A stretch of DNA of 64,000 bases, from positions 104,223 to 168,222 of the forward strand of contig JAECUM010003676.1 of the NCBI GenBank assembly GCA_016617855.1, read 5' to 3'. This document shows positions 27,501 through 41,459 of this stretch, in pieces. The translations under genes were made by a program, and so were the position numbers. Below the pieces are notes generated by a model. It had not been told where the DNA came from. It saw only the letters and a program-made list of their open reading frames with translations, and searched no databases. Origin of the DNA: Megalonaias nervosa. Taxonomy: Eukaryota > Mollusca > Bivalvia > Unionida > Unionidae. Position 1 is the first letter of the stretch. The number at the start of each line of letters is the position of its first letter.

Positions 27501-30500
27501 ACTAATAATTTGTGCTGGTTCATACAGAACTAGAGAAATGGTGCTCAATTTTCTCATGTAGACCCTCTCCCATATTCCACTCCTCAGTCCTATGCCAATG
27601 ATGGAGAGAAATCTACAGTATAGTCTTCAAGAAAAGCAACCATGAGAATAGTAACCTTATGAAAATCATGGAAACAAAATGATTGGTCAACCTGTACAAC
27701 TTTGTAAGATGAGCATGCATTGTACAAAATATCACTGAGATCGATCAGTAACTACAGTACTAATTGCAGACAAAAGATTTTGTCATATATTATATCCAGC
27801 TCCAACTTCTAAAAAAAGTGTACTATGAATGGCACATTATAGAAACTAGGAGGACATGGTTAACTGGAGATTATTGACCAATGGGTCCCAGTGACATAGA
27901 TCTTTGATCAAGGCATGCAGTCTTGAACTAAAGTTGCTGTACAAAAACATTTTCTTATCAGACTTAGCATGACCATGCCCTCCAATCTCTATACCCCAGA
28001 ATCTATAGGTTTCTTTTAGCTCCTTTTTTCAGTTACAATGACCTTGCCCTTTGACCTTTTGACCCTAAAATCGATAGGCTTCTTCTTTACCCCAAGTGCA
28101 ATCTATCCAGCAAGTCTGGTCTGAATATGTTATTGTTCCTTTACAGTGACCTTTACCTTTAATCCTTTTGACCCCAAAATCAATAAGCTTCTTCCATGGA
28201 CAGACATAGAGATGGACAGACAGGATCATGCATAATATACTCCACTAAAAGTGAGGTGTATAAAAAAAGTTAAAAAGGGCAATAACTCTTACCAAATTGT
28301 GGGAGTAAAATGATTGACATGCATATCTATTGACAAAGGCCACAGTATATGCAATGTTTCACAACAATCCAGTAGAAACTGCAAGACTTGCTGCATTCAC
28401 AAAATTCCAGTTGTAAATCGAAAAAGGGGAATAATTGGCAAAATTTGCTGGCTCTGTGAACATACACATGTTCAGATAATAATCATTATATGTACCAAGT
28501 ACATAGCAATCCATCAAAAAATGAAAGGCAAGTTTTCTCACAAGATTATGTCATATAATACATTTCAGCTGTAAGATGAATAGATACAATGCCTTGAAAA
28601 ACTCAAGGAAGAAAAGTAATCTATCAATATGTCCATCATCATTTCATAGTGTTCTTTCTTACTCCAAGTGCTTGCCATCCCAACAAGTTTGGTAAATGCA
28701 GATAGCGGAGAATTTATTATATTATGTAGAATTCCTTGTCTTCAACCTTGAATTTTCACCTTTTGACCACAAAATAGGGTTCTTCCTTAACCCAAGTGAA
28801 GCCATACGTAAAATTTGGTTAAATATTGATGCTGGACAACTTGAATTATTGCATGGAATGAAAATTGGTAATATACAGATGGGCAGATGGATGGATGGAC
28901 AAACAGATGTATAACAACATTACATAATCATCTCCACCTTACAAGGTAGGCAAATTAAAAATGCAGAAGAAAGAGATGGAAATAAATTTCATAAAAGCCA
29001 ATATTCAAGTTCATTTCCAAGTCTCAAAGAACACTTGAAAAACTCGGAATCATGCATCTGATAGCGAAATCTACAATATCATTTAAAACATGTATGTGAT
29101 AAAAGATCAATTGAAAATTTCATCTATGGAAAATGGCCACAGCAAACACTTTCAACCAATGATGAAACTTTCATTTCTTGCTTGCTTTTGCAGGAAAAAC
29201 AAAAAATAATGACATGTCTGTTACTTACAATGTCTGACATTGTGGTTGTTGTGCGACCTCTGCTAGTTTCAACTGGTCGGGAAATTGAATACCTTAAATA
29301 AAAAACAAAAAAATTGAAAACTAATAGCCATCTATAGCCTATCCTAATATTTTAAATGATAAAGTGTAAAAATGAGATAACAGGTTTGGACAACTTAGAT
29401 TTCTTTCTTCAACCCACCCCCCTCATTTTATTACCAAAATAACTCAAGCAACTGTATTCTTCAAGCAAGTTAAGTGTAGTGTAGAAATCACTCATGTGCA
29501 TCCTGTTTGATTTAAAGTTAGTTCTGTGGGGGTGGGGGTATTTATTTTTGGGGGGGTACAGGTGAACCTAATTTTAATTACATAATACTCACCTGTTATC
29601 AATATAATGCCACATCTTTTCCCCTATTTTCATCCCCTGCTGATTGGTAACCTTCATATATTTTCACAATCTCACTAATGTGTTTTTCTACTTTTATCAG
29701 TCATTGGTAATAAACCTTTTCGATACATTATTTTTATCAAATAACCTTTATTGTGGTGCAGTATAGCCTTACAGTGCTGGTGCACCATAAAATCTACCAA
29801 TAAACGAACCAATTAACCAACCATATATTTTCCCAGCACCAGTCCCCAGTCCAAAGAGATTATTCCTTCCTCCATTTATCAGAGATTTAGCATAAAAAAC
29901 AACAGGTTCCCAGTCTGATACCTTGGTCAACTTCATACAATCAGAACATCATCCTTCATTCAGACCAAGAAGCAGCAGGGAACAGGGAGCTGGGCAATAA
30001 CAACATGCAAATTGTTATATAATTAAAGTTAGCTTTACCATCTCTCCCCCCACTTAATTTTAAAAGCATTATATGCTATCATAGTGTTGCTGCAATCTGC
30101 CAGCCTATGGGAGTCTGATAGCCTTAGAGAAGCCATCAAAATGAACTTGCAACTGCTGTAAGTCTAATGCTTTACTGTAGACTGGAAGACAGTTTGAAAA
30201 CTTGTTAAGTTGATACAACTGAGCCCAATTCATAAATGCCCTCATTACTGTGAAAGACAGATCAAAGGTAAAATAATGAGTAGGTCAAGTGAGATGTTGC
30301 TTTCATGACATCATCCAAAGAAAAATGATTTAAAAAAGGCCCATATGCACAGCAACAGCCCTGATTTCAAGGTCTTTGACTTTCATAAAAGAATAATCTC
30401 TCTTACTGAAACAGCAATAAATTATTTACATAGTCTTAAAAAAAAAACGTCCCGAGATGGTGGCTGCTGAAATATCAGACATACTTTTAAAAAGGAGAAA

Positions 30501-33500
30501 CAGTTATGGCCCTTTCTTTTCTCTTGCGACTTTTATGGAAATGTAAAACTCAAGCTGGGCAAAGAAGTGAATCGTAATTACCACTGCACCATAAGTAACC
30601 CTGTCCATTATGACTCAGTATAATCACAGTATGTCCATTATGACTCAGTATAATCACAGTACGTGTACTACATAGAATCCACTATACTGCAGTGATATAA
30701 ATTATTCTATGATATTGGATAATCAAGAAAGATGTAGAAGAACATGTTAAAAGTTATTTATTAATATAATATATTCTGTAGTGTTTGCAAACATTGTTCC
30801 CATATTAGCATTACTATAATAGGGATAACATACAATATATCTTGTTATAAAAGTGATTTTTTAAAATTGGTTTTATGCTACTATTATGAATTGACTGATA
30901 AATAACAATACATTACATATTACTGCATAAATTAACTTCTACTATGAAAGTGTATTCAAATGGCAGTATCATTACTATGGTAAACTGATAAATGTATTGT
31001 AGGGAGCAGTCATTATAGTATTTTTGCAGGAGGCATTCATTATGTGTACATTCCCATTGGAGTGACCTTTGTTATGTATATTTAATTGTTTATTTCTTAG
31101 TTTTAATTTTTTTATATTTCATTACATATTACTGTAATGTAACATTGTATGCTAGACTTGACCTTGTCCAAAATAGAGTTAATTTCTGCTTGACCTGATT
31201 GACTTATTTATTATTTTATTTTGTGTAAACAACTAATACATAGCTAAATTATTCTCTCTGTGTATGGGGTTAATATCAGGATCATTATTAATAGAACAAT
31301 TAAATATGTCTATTTGGGTCTATGTTTTGGAATTTCGTAAGTGTAATTCAGGTTATGGTTTTGATTTTGTAAGCAACAGGATCGTTCTAGAATGTTATTT
31401 TCCATTAGGTAACGGGTCTTTTTAGAAAATGCTAATTGTGACCTGAGGTCAAGTAGAGAACTATATAATTGTAAGGACTTGATCATTCGTGCTTTAACAT
31501 CTAGCACTTTCAGGCTGTATTATGTTATGTCCAGTTGGGATGAATGTTTTTCTTTAAATTATTACATTTATAGGATTATTTTCTCTGGAAATACAAAAGT
31601 GCTCTGATAAAATTCTTGGATAAAGACATTCACTGGATTTTACAGTATATTCAAACCTGGAATTATATTACTGTGATTCAACAAAAGACTATCAACATAT
31701 CAACACTCTATAAGCTATAACAGACACATAATTGTCATCAGTTTTTGGATTTCTTCAGGACTTGTACAAAGTTTTATTCAGGACTTTAAATTACTAGGAC
31801 TTGTGTCTGTAATTCTTGGATTATTCTAGGATTAATTCACAATACTGTAAGTTCTTTTTTTTTCCCAGTTTCACTTTGTATTCTAGGGAAATAATTATTT
31901 GTTAAATTTACAAAGCTTGTTGTCTTTCACTCTTTTTTGTTACTTATTTTAAGAGCATACACTCATAACACCTTGTTCACAATAAGGAAGAAATATTTCT
32001 AAAATATAAATTTCAAGTATTCATGCATTCTTTAACAAAACTAAGTGCTATATGCAGTTTTATTTCTGACAGTGAAAATTCTGAGATTTTCTTCTGGAGT
32101 TTTAAGTCTTCTGATCTATATACATTAAAAAACACACCTGAGTGGCATCATAATTCCATTTATTATATACATTATGAAACACCTGAGTGGCATCATAATT
32201 CCATTTATTATGAACATTCCTGTCATTCTTGTGAAATGCATTAATCATATTTACAGTTATCCTTTTCATTTGTGTGTTCTTAACTGTCAATACTGAGCCA
32301 CATACATTATTTACATTTAGGCAGTAAAAGAAAAATTCTATGTGTAATTTAATAAAAGAGACTATCTAAATTACATCAATTTATTTTGGACCCATTTTAC
32401 AACAAAAGAATTTCAATTGGAATGTCAAAGACTGATAACTATATTCTCTAATCATTTTCACACAATGCATTATTGCTAGTGTTTATTAAATTGTTGAAAT
32501 TTAAGTATTTTTCCTGTTGTGTGATTGAAATTCCAAGTTGACATCAAGCCATAGCTGGCATTATGCTAAAGTAATCATCTGGACTTCACAAGTACAGTAA
32601 TGAAAATTACAATAATACACTCTAACTGAAGCAAATATTCCTTAAATTACACATCAGACACCATTTGCATTCCATCTTTGTTATGCTTGCACAATTGCTA
32701 ATACATTGGTTTTCTCATATAGTGCTAAGATACTGGATTAAAATAGATGATTTTATCGCATTCACCTATGTGTGAACTTAATATCCAACTATGACTAAAT
32801 TCTGCTGCTGCCTAATGTAACAGCAGATCAGTGTTTACAATATTCATTCAGATTGTCAATCAAAGCAAACAGTTGAGATTCTCATCTGTAGTGCTTTGCT
32901 CTAAGTGACAAATCCTGATCTGTAATGCTCTGCTCTAAGACACAGACCCTGATCTGTAGTGCTTTGCTCTAAGTGATAAATCCTGATCTGTAGTGCTTTG
33001 TTCTAAGTGATAAATCCTGATCTGTAGTGCTTTGTTCTAAGTGATAAATCCTGATCTGTAGTGCTTTGCTCTAAGTGATAAATCCTGGTCTGTAGTGTTT
33101 GTGCTAAGCAACAACTTTGCTCTAAATGACAGATCTTGATATGTAGTGCTTTGCTCCAAGTGACAAATCCTGGTCTGTAGTGTTTGTGCTAAGCAACAAC
33201 TTTGCTTTAAATGATAGATCTTGATATGTAGTGCTTTGTTCTAAGTGACAAATCCTGATCTGTAAAGCTTTGCTCTAAGTGACAGAACATCTAGATTTAT
33301 GCTGTTTGCAGCTGTGTGTGTCTGTTGTGCAAGGGTAAATGATAGATATATTGCAATTACATGCTACCTCACTTACATGTTTTTTCCTAAATTTGTAACC
33401 CTGTCACCCTTCATCTCAGTTGAGCCCTCCTTCTGTGACATGGTGTAGTTGCCACCCGATGGAAATGACACTGTCTTTGCCTCTTTTCCACTTTCGTCAA

Positions 33501-36500
33501 ATAACCTTAAAATGCAAAAACGAAAATTCTTACAAAATCGGAGCATTTCCAGCTGGTCTGATATTTCATGAGCTATATTCATATATGAGAACTATCAATA
33601 CCAAAGAAGAGCAGGTCTGTACGTCTTTTTAACAGATTCATTATTAGTTCATTTACTGTCAATTCAATTTTATTTATGTAGTACTCAATTTTGTGTGAAT
33701 TCTGTGTTGCAAAAAAAAAAACACTCAATGAACAATGACCCACCCTACTTCTCCAAAAGAAAATAAAATCCACTGAATTTACATAACAACAAAATAGAAT
33801 TTTTAGCAAAGCCACAAACAACTACACTCACATAAGAATTCCACAGGATGCTTTGTTTTACATTTCTTTCAAATTGCATCCACTGAGATTGTGCTCACTC
33901 TCTATTCCAGTTGTATTCCTATTTTGTTTCACTGATAGAATTACCTAATTTCAGAAGTAAGAAAAGTGCAGATAACAGGAAGAAATTGATCAGTGACCAT
34001 GACTATGAAGATAAAAACCTTAATTGTGACATGTGATACATGAAATGCCATTAATTAAAGTGTAGTATGGTTCAACTCCAAACCTCTAACAGCTTCCAAC
34101 AGCTTTCAATATATAAAGCAAAATAATGAACTATGAAATTTATGACCCTGACACTGAACATTCGAGCCCAAATGTAGAATGCATCACTTTTTAAAGTGGC
34201 AAAATATAAATATAATTAATATCATTCATTTACCTTAAACATCTCAGAAGTTATAAAGCAGAAGGGAATTTGTTTTACTGAAATCTAAAATATGGACATG
34301 TGACTATAAAGGTCTTTATGCCAAGATCCTCTGTGCCAATTTTGGTGAGAAGAAGCTGAAAATAGTATCTGCTGAAAGACAAAGAGTCAGATTTTTCTAT
34401 TTTTAGTAGGGTAGCTATATATACTGGACCATAAATTGCCAGGAATATATAAATCCCTACAACACATTTTTACAGATTTAAAAAGTATTCATGCTACAAT
34501 GCATATTGTTAAATTGATAAAATTCTGTTAAGTGGTTTTTGAGGAGAAATAGTTTAACAATTTTTTATTTTTTAGAATGATGGCCACATTTAATGATGGA
34601 TCAGTGTCAGTGGTGCACACCTGAAAGGCCTTTACACAAGGATGCTCTTTGCCTAATTTGGTTGGCAGTTTTTCAGAAGAAGTTGAAAATATCAAAATGC
34701 CAGATAGTCACCAGGCAATGGATATGTCATGATGGACAAAGGGACATAACATAAGCCTGCTTTACCTTATTGGCAATATAGTTACAAATACAGTTGTAGA
34801 GTATTTGTTAGCAAATTTTATTTCTTATTATGTACTGATATATCCACTGGTTTTGATGATATCAAATCAATTACAGTTGTTCTGTCCATCTTGGGAAGAA
34901 CAATGTCACAGCTTGTAAGGAGCTAAATATCATATCATTGTACAGAATCTCATGATAGGTTATCATGCAAAGAAAACACCACAAAAATTTAGTGACAGTT
35001 GGAAAATAAATTTTAGTTTTTAAATCCATTTACAGAATGTGTAATCATGTATTCTGTATTCATCATTCTGCAGTTTTCACTCATGCTCCTCATTTTCTTC
35101 AAAACACAACACTGGCATTCATTCTCCATTTCACTGTCATCATTCTACAGTCTGTTTGCATGGTGGTTTCATTTCATTAGTACAATCAGGTTATTTCAGG
35201 GTCTGTACGACAGAGCACAAATGCTAGAATTGTATTTGTAAAATATACATGCCCCAAATACAGATCAATGTCCAAAATGATGAAAAAAATTTAGAATTTT
35301 TTAAAAACAAACTGCTTCTATAACATGAAAGTCTAACCAGGTAATCTACATAGCATACAAACATGAATATAAAATTTTATTTGTATAACTCCAGTGGCTT
35401 TTGCAAATGGTGTTAACAAGGTTTTTCCTTAAAAAGTATGCACATAAAGTTCAACTGAAAAACTGATGTAACTGCCTAAAAATCGAATCAGGACACTTAC
35501 ATATGCATGCAAATATGCAAGCCAAACTTCATTTGTCTATTTTGAGTGGTTTTTATGCTACCTTGCTAAAAAGTTTCTTGGGACAGGTATATGGACATAT
35601 GGGAAGGACCAAATCAAAGTTCCACTGCTAGAAGCAGAAGGGGCCTAAAAAAGTAACCTGATCAATCCTGGTACTTGAAAACCCCAAGGAAGCAGACCTC
35701 CAGTAGTAAGCACAAAGCGTCCATTGTTATTCTGGACTTTGTCTTTCAGAAAGATAGACACCTGAAAAATTACACAAATAGAATAATTACAAATTAAAAT
35801 TACTGCTATAACAGTTTCTCCAAGAATTTGTACCTCATCACATTAATTTTAAGAAATAAAATCAGCTTCCTCTTTAGTCCAGCCCTCCTAGACAGATGAA
35901 AAATTTTGTATTTCCAATCTATACACTAGATAGACAAAGGGAAGAAACTCTTCTAAATTACCTCCCCATTCCACTACTAGGTGGCTACCCATATAGGTGG
36001 CGCTCTACAGTTTCGTCTTTTGCATAGGGTTAGAATTTTAAAGAAAAAGAATTCCCCTGGGTTTCCTCACAGGTTATACTGGCTATTTAAAAAAGACCTT
36101 GTATATCTTTGGTATTGTTCAAAGAACCTATAATTCCCTTTATTTTGGTGTATGATTGATGGGTGTAATATGGGTTATAGAGTACACAGCTTGGCCTTAC
36201 TCCAGATGTGCACCTTTTAAAAAAGTGCTAGCTCCACTAGCTAGGTCATTTTCACTTCCTGAACTTCAGAGGTAAATTGTGAAAAAAAGAGCCAATAACA
36301 TTTTTAACATTTTATATATTTGGTAATTCATTCATTGCACTTTCAGAAGCTGGTATTGTCTAGTCTGGCAAAATTCATTTTCCCTATTTTAATAGCTGCT
36401 AAAGATAATGTCCTTTGGACAAATTCAGGCTGATTTTTGGAGCACAAGGGAGCAGTTATTTTAGTTAGCAGTGTGCTAAGATCATTTACAATTTCCAAAA

Positions 36501-39500
36501 GTACAATATCCAACGAAATGTCAGCTACATTACATCAAAGTAGCATAAAGGTATGCCAACATTCTCTCCACTGTGCATGTTTTAAATGCAAACAACTTCA
36601 CCTTACATACGTCACTCTCTCAAAAGTACATAATAACTGGTGAGCGCCCCCATACCAGCTGTTATCCTGTTTAAGCTAAACCAAAATATCAACCAGGTTG
36701 CTTGCAACTGCAATGAGATGTGGAAGGAATTTACAGTAATGTGACTGGATAATTTTCTAGGACAAACATAATTTACTACAGTCTTACCTCTATATATCAA
36801 CATTCTCAGGCCTTTGGTAATATTTTTGATATAAGCGGTTGGGGGTGGGGGGCAAATTTCTTTTTGACCCACTTACAAGTGAAATTTGTCTGTAAGGGGT
36901 GACCTGTCTTCCTGAGTAGAATTGTCTTCTGAGAAAATAAACAATGGAAATTTTGATTAAATGAGGACAACATCAGTATGAAATACACTTGTATACTTAC
37001 ATTTTGGGTAACTTTGTGCAATAAAATCCATAATGCATTAAGTACATGTATATGAAAAATCCATGAATTCAAACATAGGTCACATGTTAGAAATTTCATG
37101 TATCAATCACATACTGTTAGAAAATACATGTATTAAAACAAAAGGGTAGTCTTCATTTAATCTATATTCCATTGTCAACCAACATGAAGGACTCAACAAT
37201 TCACTACTATATTAATTGTTCTCAGCAGCATGTAAAGTTGTTATTTACATGCTAATTAAACTGGCCAAAATTTTGATCTGACTAGTGCAACAGATGTAAT
37301 CATATTACTGGATGAACCCAGTGAAAGCTATAAACCCATGCACTTTTTTCAGGAGGTTATGACACCATTAACTTGGTCTGGTGGTCATCTGGACTGCATT
37401 TCAAATAGTGTGTAAGTGCATAGACTGGGTTCTGCATTGCTGCCTCTATGTTTTGATCAAGCAAGCAAATCACCACCTTCACAGTATCTGCAGATGGTAA
37501 CCTATCACCAGTTGAACTAAAAACCTGCAAACAGGGTTGCTTCAGCAGGTTGGGTATCACAGAGATTTTCCTGGAGAAGTCTATTGCTAGACAAAGTAGA
37601 TCATTCACATTAGATTTATCACATCTGTCAGCTTTATAGATCTGGACCCTTATTTACTGGATTACTCTCACTTCAAAACAGTCTAAGGGATGATATAGCC
37701 ACAAAACCTGTTCTAACTGACTGATAGAATGTCCATGGACCTGGGACTTGAAAGATGAAGATTGGCAGTCTGTAGTTCAATTCATTCTAAAAAGATCTAT
37801 CATTGGATACTTCAAAATTGTGCACATCTGATAAACAATCAACCTGGTGAATTTGGGCAGCAGGTGGGATCAACAACCATATGAACTGGCATCCATGCAA
37901 TCCAAATATCTGGATGAGGTTTCTCCAGAGGAATTCCTGCTGTAAGCCTTTGTCTTGACACTAATGCAGGAACTGTTTTATCTTTATCAAGACTGTAATT
38001 TGATGATCGAGAAGACTGGTAGAGGAATACCACTGGACCAGTATGGTTATCAGCAAAGGGCACATGAAGAGGAAGGTGCAGAGGATCAGGTCTGATGCTT
38101 CACTGAGTAAACTGAACAGTTGCAACAACTCTTGTCGAAATTCATGCCTTGTAGAGATCAACTCTGCAAGCTCCATCATCCATGCAATTCACTTAGGTGG
38201 AAGGTAAATGAGGTTGAGATGAATCCAAAATTTCATATTGTAATGGAGGGAGTGAGATCAGACTTCCCCCAGTTCACCAGAAATCTCAGTAGTGACAACG
38301 AGGGAAGGCTGTACATGTCTTATGATGTGTTTTTGAAGGATGTAGTCAACACTGTCATTGGTGTTGATGATGATGACCTGAACAGGGTGATGGTGTTCTC
38401 AATTCTGGAACCAGAAAAATTCTTAAATAAATCCCAGAGGATTATGTCTATGAACTCTCTCCTTGAAGTGATTGGGAGTAAGTAGATCTACTAGTATTTC
38501 CACCTTCTAGTGATCAGATGAAACCTCCATCATGGAAGGGAAGAAAAAAGGGAGGGGGCTTGATAAGTGAAATCTAAAGACCCTCCACAACACATCGGAG
38601 CGCTGAATGGTTTCGCAAAAAGAGGTCAATCCAATCTTGCCTAAATGACAGAGCATGGTGCCTATATGAATCATAAGGGCACTTGCCATGGAAAGATGCA
38701 CAGCCCTGTTAGTTACCTTGCTTGTATGACCAGTGGACTCCCAAACATGCTCATCTGCTTGATTTTTCAGCCAAATGAAACATGCCTAGTGAAGCATTGA
38801 TGAAGCGGCCACCATGTTCCACACATATTTGCATGATGAATGAAAGAAATGTGGATCATCTTGTTGAATTGTGGGGTTTTCAGATTAATTGCTACAATGT
38901 TCTTATCCAAGCTCAGAACATCTGTATTGTACGTGTCAGAGTGGGTGCTGTACCAATGGGAGAAGAAGAATGCTGACAATCACCTCTTTGAAAAGAATGT
39001 ACTGGAGTTCCAGCATCACCAATGTTTTTTGTCTGACAGATGGTCAGAGATCTCTTTAATATTTGATGACTGAGTCAGTAGATGGAAGGCATGTTCATCT
39101 TCATCCTCAGCACTTACAGAGGTCTTGACCTTATAAGCCTGGTTCATGGACAGTGATCATGTGCACTCTGATAGCAATATGATAAATCTCCTCAGCTGCC
39201 ACTTCAAAACAAACTCCATCTGTTTCCTTGATGGGACTGGAATAAACCAACTGACTGAGAATTTTCCCCAAACTCACTGTGGGGGTTATTATTATCGGGC
39301 ATAACTTCAAAGTCCACATACATCATTCTCAGTGGCATGGATGAAGTACCATTGTCTCTGGGTATAATCTGGTACTTATTCTTACGATATGTCATCAACA
39401 TTACACTTGCCAGCTGAACTGGCAGTCAAGCAACCAACATAGTTTGTGTTATCGCAATGGACAGCGGGATGATAGACTGGATATCTAACTGGGCAACAAA

Positions 39501-41422
39501 ATGGACAGAACAGTTACTCTGGTATTTGTAAGATACTGTATACCCTGGAATAGTGAGCTGATATGTGGCATGTCTAGTTGATTTGAACAACCTGTAGTCA
39601 CTAGTGATTATGAAAGGTCAGCTAGCCTGGCTTGTCAGCAACAAGAATGTTGGTGGATGGTAATAAATACTTGCAAGATTGGTGTAATACCCCATGCATC
39701 TGGACTTAACAGACACTAAAGCCATGCTTGGATATGTGGGTTGACTGACATCACTAAGCTGCCCAAAAATGGGTGGATAATCTCCCTTAAACTTCATGTC
39801 TATACTGGCAAGATGTTATAAACAGATGAACAGAAACTCCCTCAAAACCGATAACTGTGTCACTATCTCCTATACAAGCTGCATCTTCAATCAAGCATCA
39901 CCTGTAGTGCATGTAGAATGGACACCTCCAATGTGCACCAATCCTCCACCTCTAGCTGATCACATATGAAGGTCACTGAAGGCTTGGTTCTATGAGTAAT
40001 AGAGGGAGAAAGGGGCCACTGTAGCATCCTCTGCTATGCTGGTTATGACTGACATTTCATGGTGGGGGCTTTAGATGCCATTGTCCATAGACATTCACTT
40101 TGCCCTTCTATCTTGCTGCCCTTTAAATCTTTAAACACTGGAGACCATATTATCCCTGATCATGTGGAGCAAACACCGCAAAAACAACCCCTGTGTCTGC
40201 AGGCAAAATGTATAAACAGTGAGTATCAATGATAATGTGTGCAACTGCAAGGTCAAAGAAGTCCAAAACTGGACAAACAAATATGCACACTTATTAATGA
40301 AAATTCACAAACAGAGTGTGGGTAACCTTAATTAACACAACTGCAAAAAAATTTAAGTTCAGATGGGCAGAATTAATGACAATTTTGACAAAAGTTGAGT
40401 GGCAATGCAATACAATGTTGCTCATATCACAGCAAAAAACTTAAACTGGATAACATCAGATGTATTGAATGCCACAGAACAATGGAATGGGGAGGTAATC
40501 TGTAAGAGTTTCTTCTCTTCATCTATGTGATCTAAAGATAGGAATATAGCAAAGATTACATTTTTTGTCTCTCCAGAAAGGTTTGATTTAAGAAGTATCC
40601 AAGTTTTCTTCCTAATGTTAATGTGATCAGGTAATGAATCTGACAGAGAAATGCATATGCTGAGAGTGTTGTGGAATTCATTAGTGCCAGCTCCCTAATA
40701 AAGAACCATATCTTTTTCAGACTTCTAAATTTGCATGTAACTATTTAAGTATTTATTCTATCACTTCTTTAATAATAGCCAATTAGTCACCCCTATATTG
40801 ACTGTTTATAATGATTAGCTAATGTTTTACAAATGCTAATAATGTGATCACTGTATATCTAAGCATAACTGGTATAAAGAAAATTTTATTATTTCATTCA
40901 TTTAACTGATCCTGAAACATAGAGTAATTTGCAATGTTTACCATCCCATCCTCTCCACCCACAAAAATCAAAGGCCACCTCTTTAATAAGTACATCTTTT
41001 TACTGCAAAAGAGATGGCCTCATAAAAGTATGAGAACTTTGAGAAATGAGCATACTTTTAAGTAGGACAGCATTGGATCCTTTATTAAACATGTCACATG
41101 AAACAGATTCTAAAACCGCTCCGGTGGCCTAGTAGTTAGAGCGTCCGCCTCGGATGCGGGAGGTCATGGGTTCGAACCCCGGCTGGGTCATACCAAAAGA
41201 CTTGAAAAAATGGCACTAACAGCTGCCTCGCTTGGCACTCAGCATTAACAGGTTAGAGTTAGGACTGGTCAGCTTGGTGTCAGGTTAATGTGACTGGGTG
41301 GGACATCATGCCACATGTCTGCAGCATAATGCCCCAGTGCTAGACATCACTATAAACTGTCACACTGCAGACATCGTAGTGATATGACTGAAAATTTTTT
41401 AAAGCTACATTAAAAATCTTAA

Positions 41423-41459
<37 letters not shown>

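Larger units (their letters stand above)
29293..33376. other. OSCP1 intron 6
   Basis: Contains a perfect 30-bp tandem duplication (30602-30661), a dispersed LTR-like repeat (about 31138-31978), a 45-bp duplication (32137-32215) and the 34-bp minisatellite next to exon 6. No exon seen. Confidence 0.65.

Noticed and set aside
32880..33290. Regularly spaced repeats resembling a CRISPR array
   Set aside because: Units are contiguous 34-bp tandem copies without unique spacers, in an animal intron.
38120..38485. 121-codon plus-strand open frame
   Set aside because: Lies antisense to the decayed gag part of DIRS-like copy C, has no recognisable domain and is absent from the related copies.
41118..41190. 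Apparent tRNA gene with good cloverleaf and A and B boxes
   Set aside because: It continues directly into a SINE body found elsewhere in the window and is flanked by an 11-bp target-site duplication.
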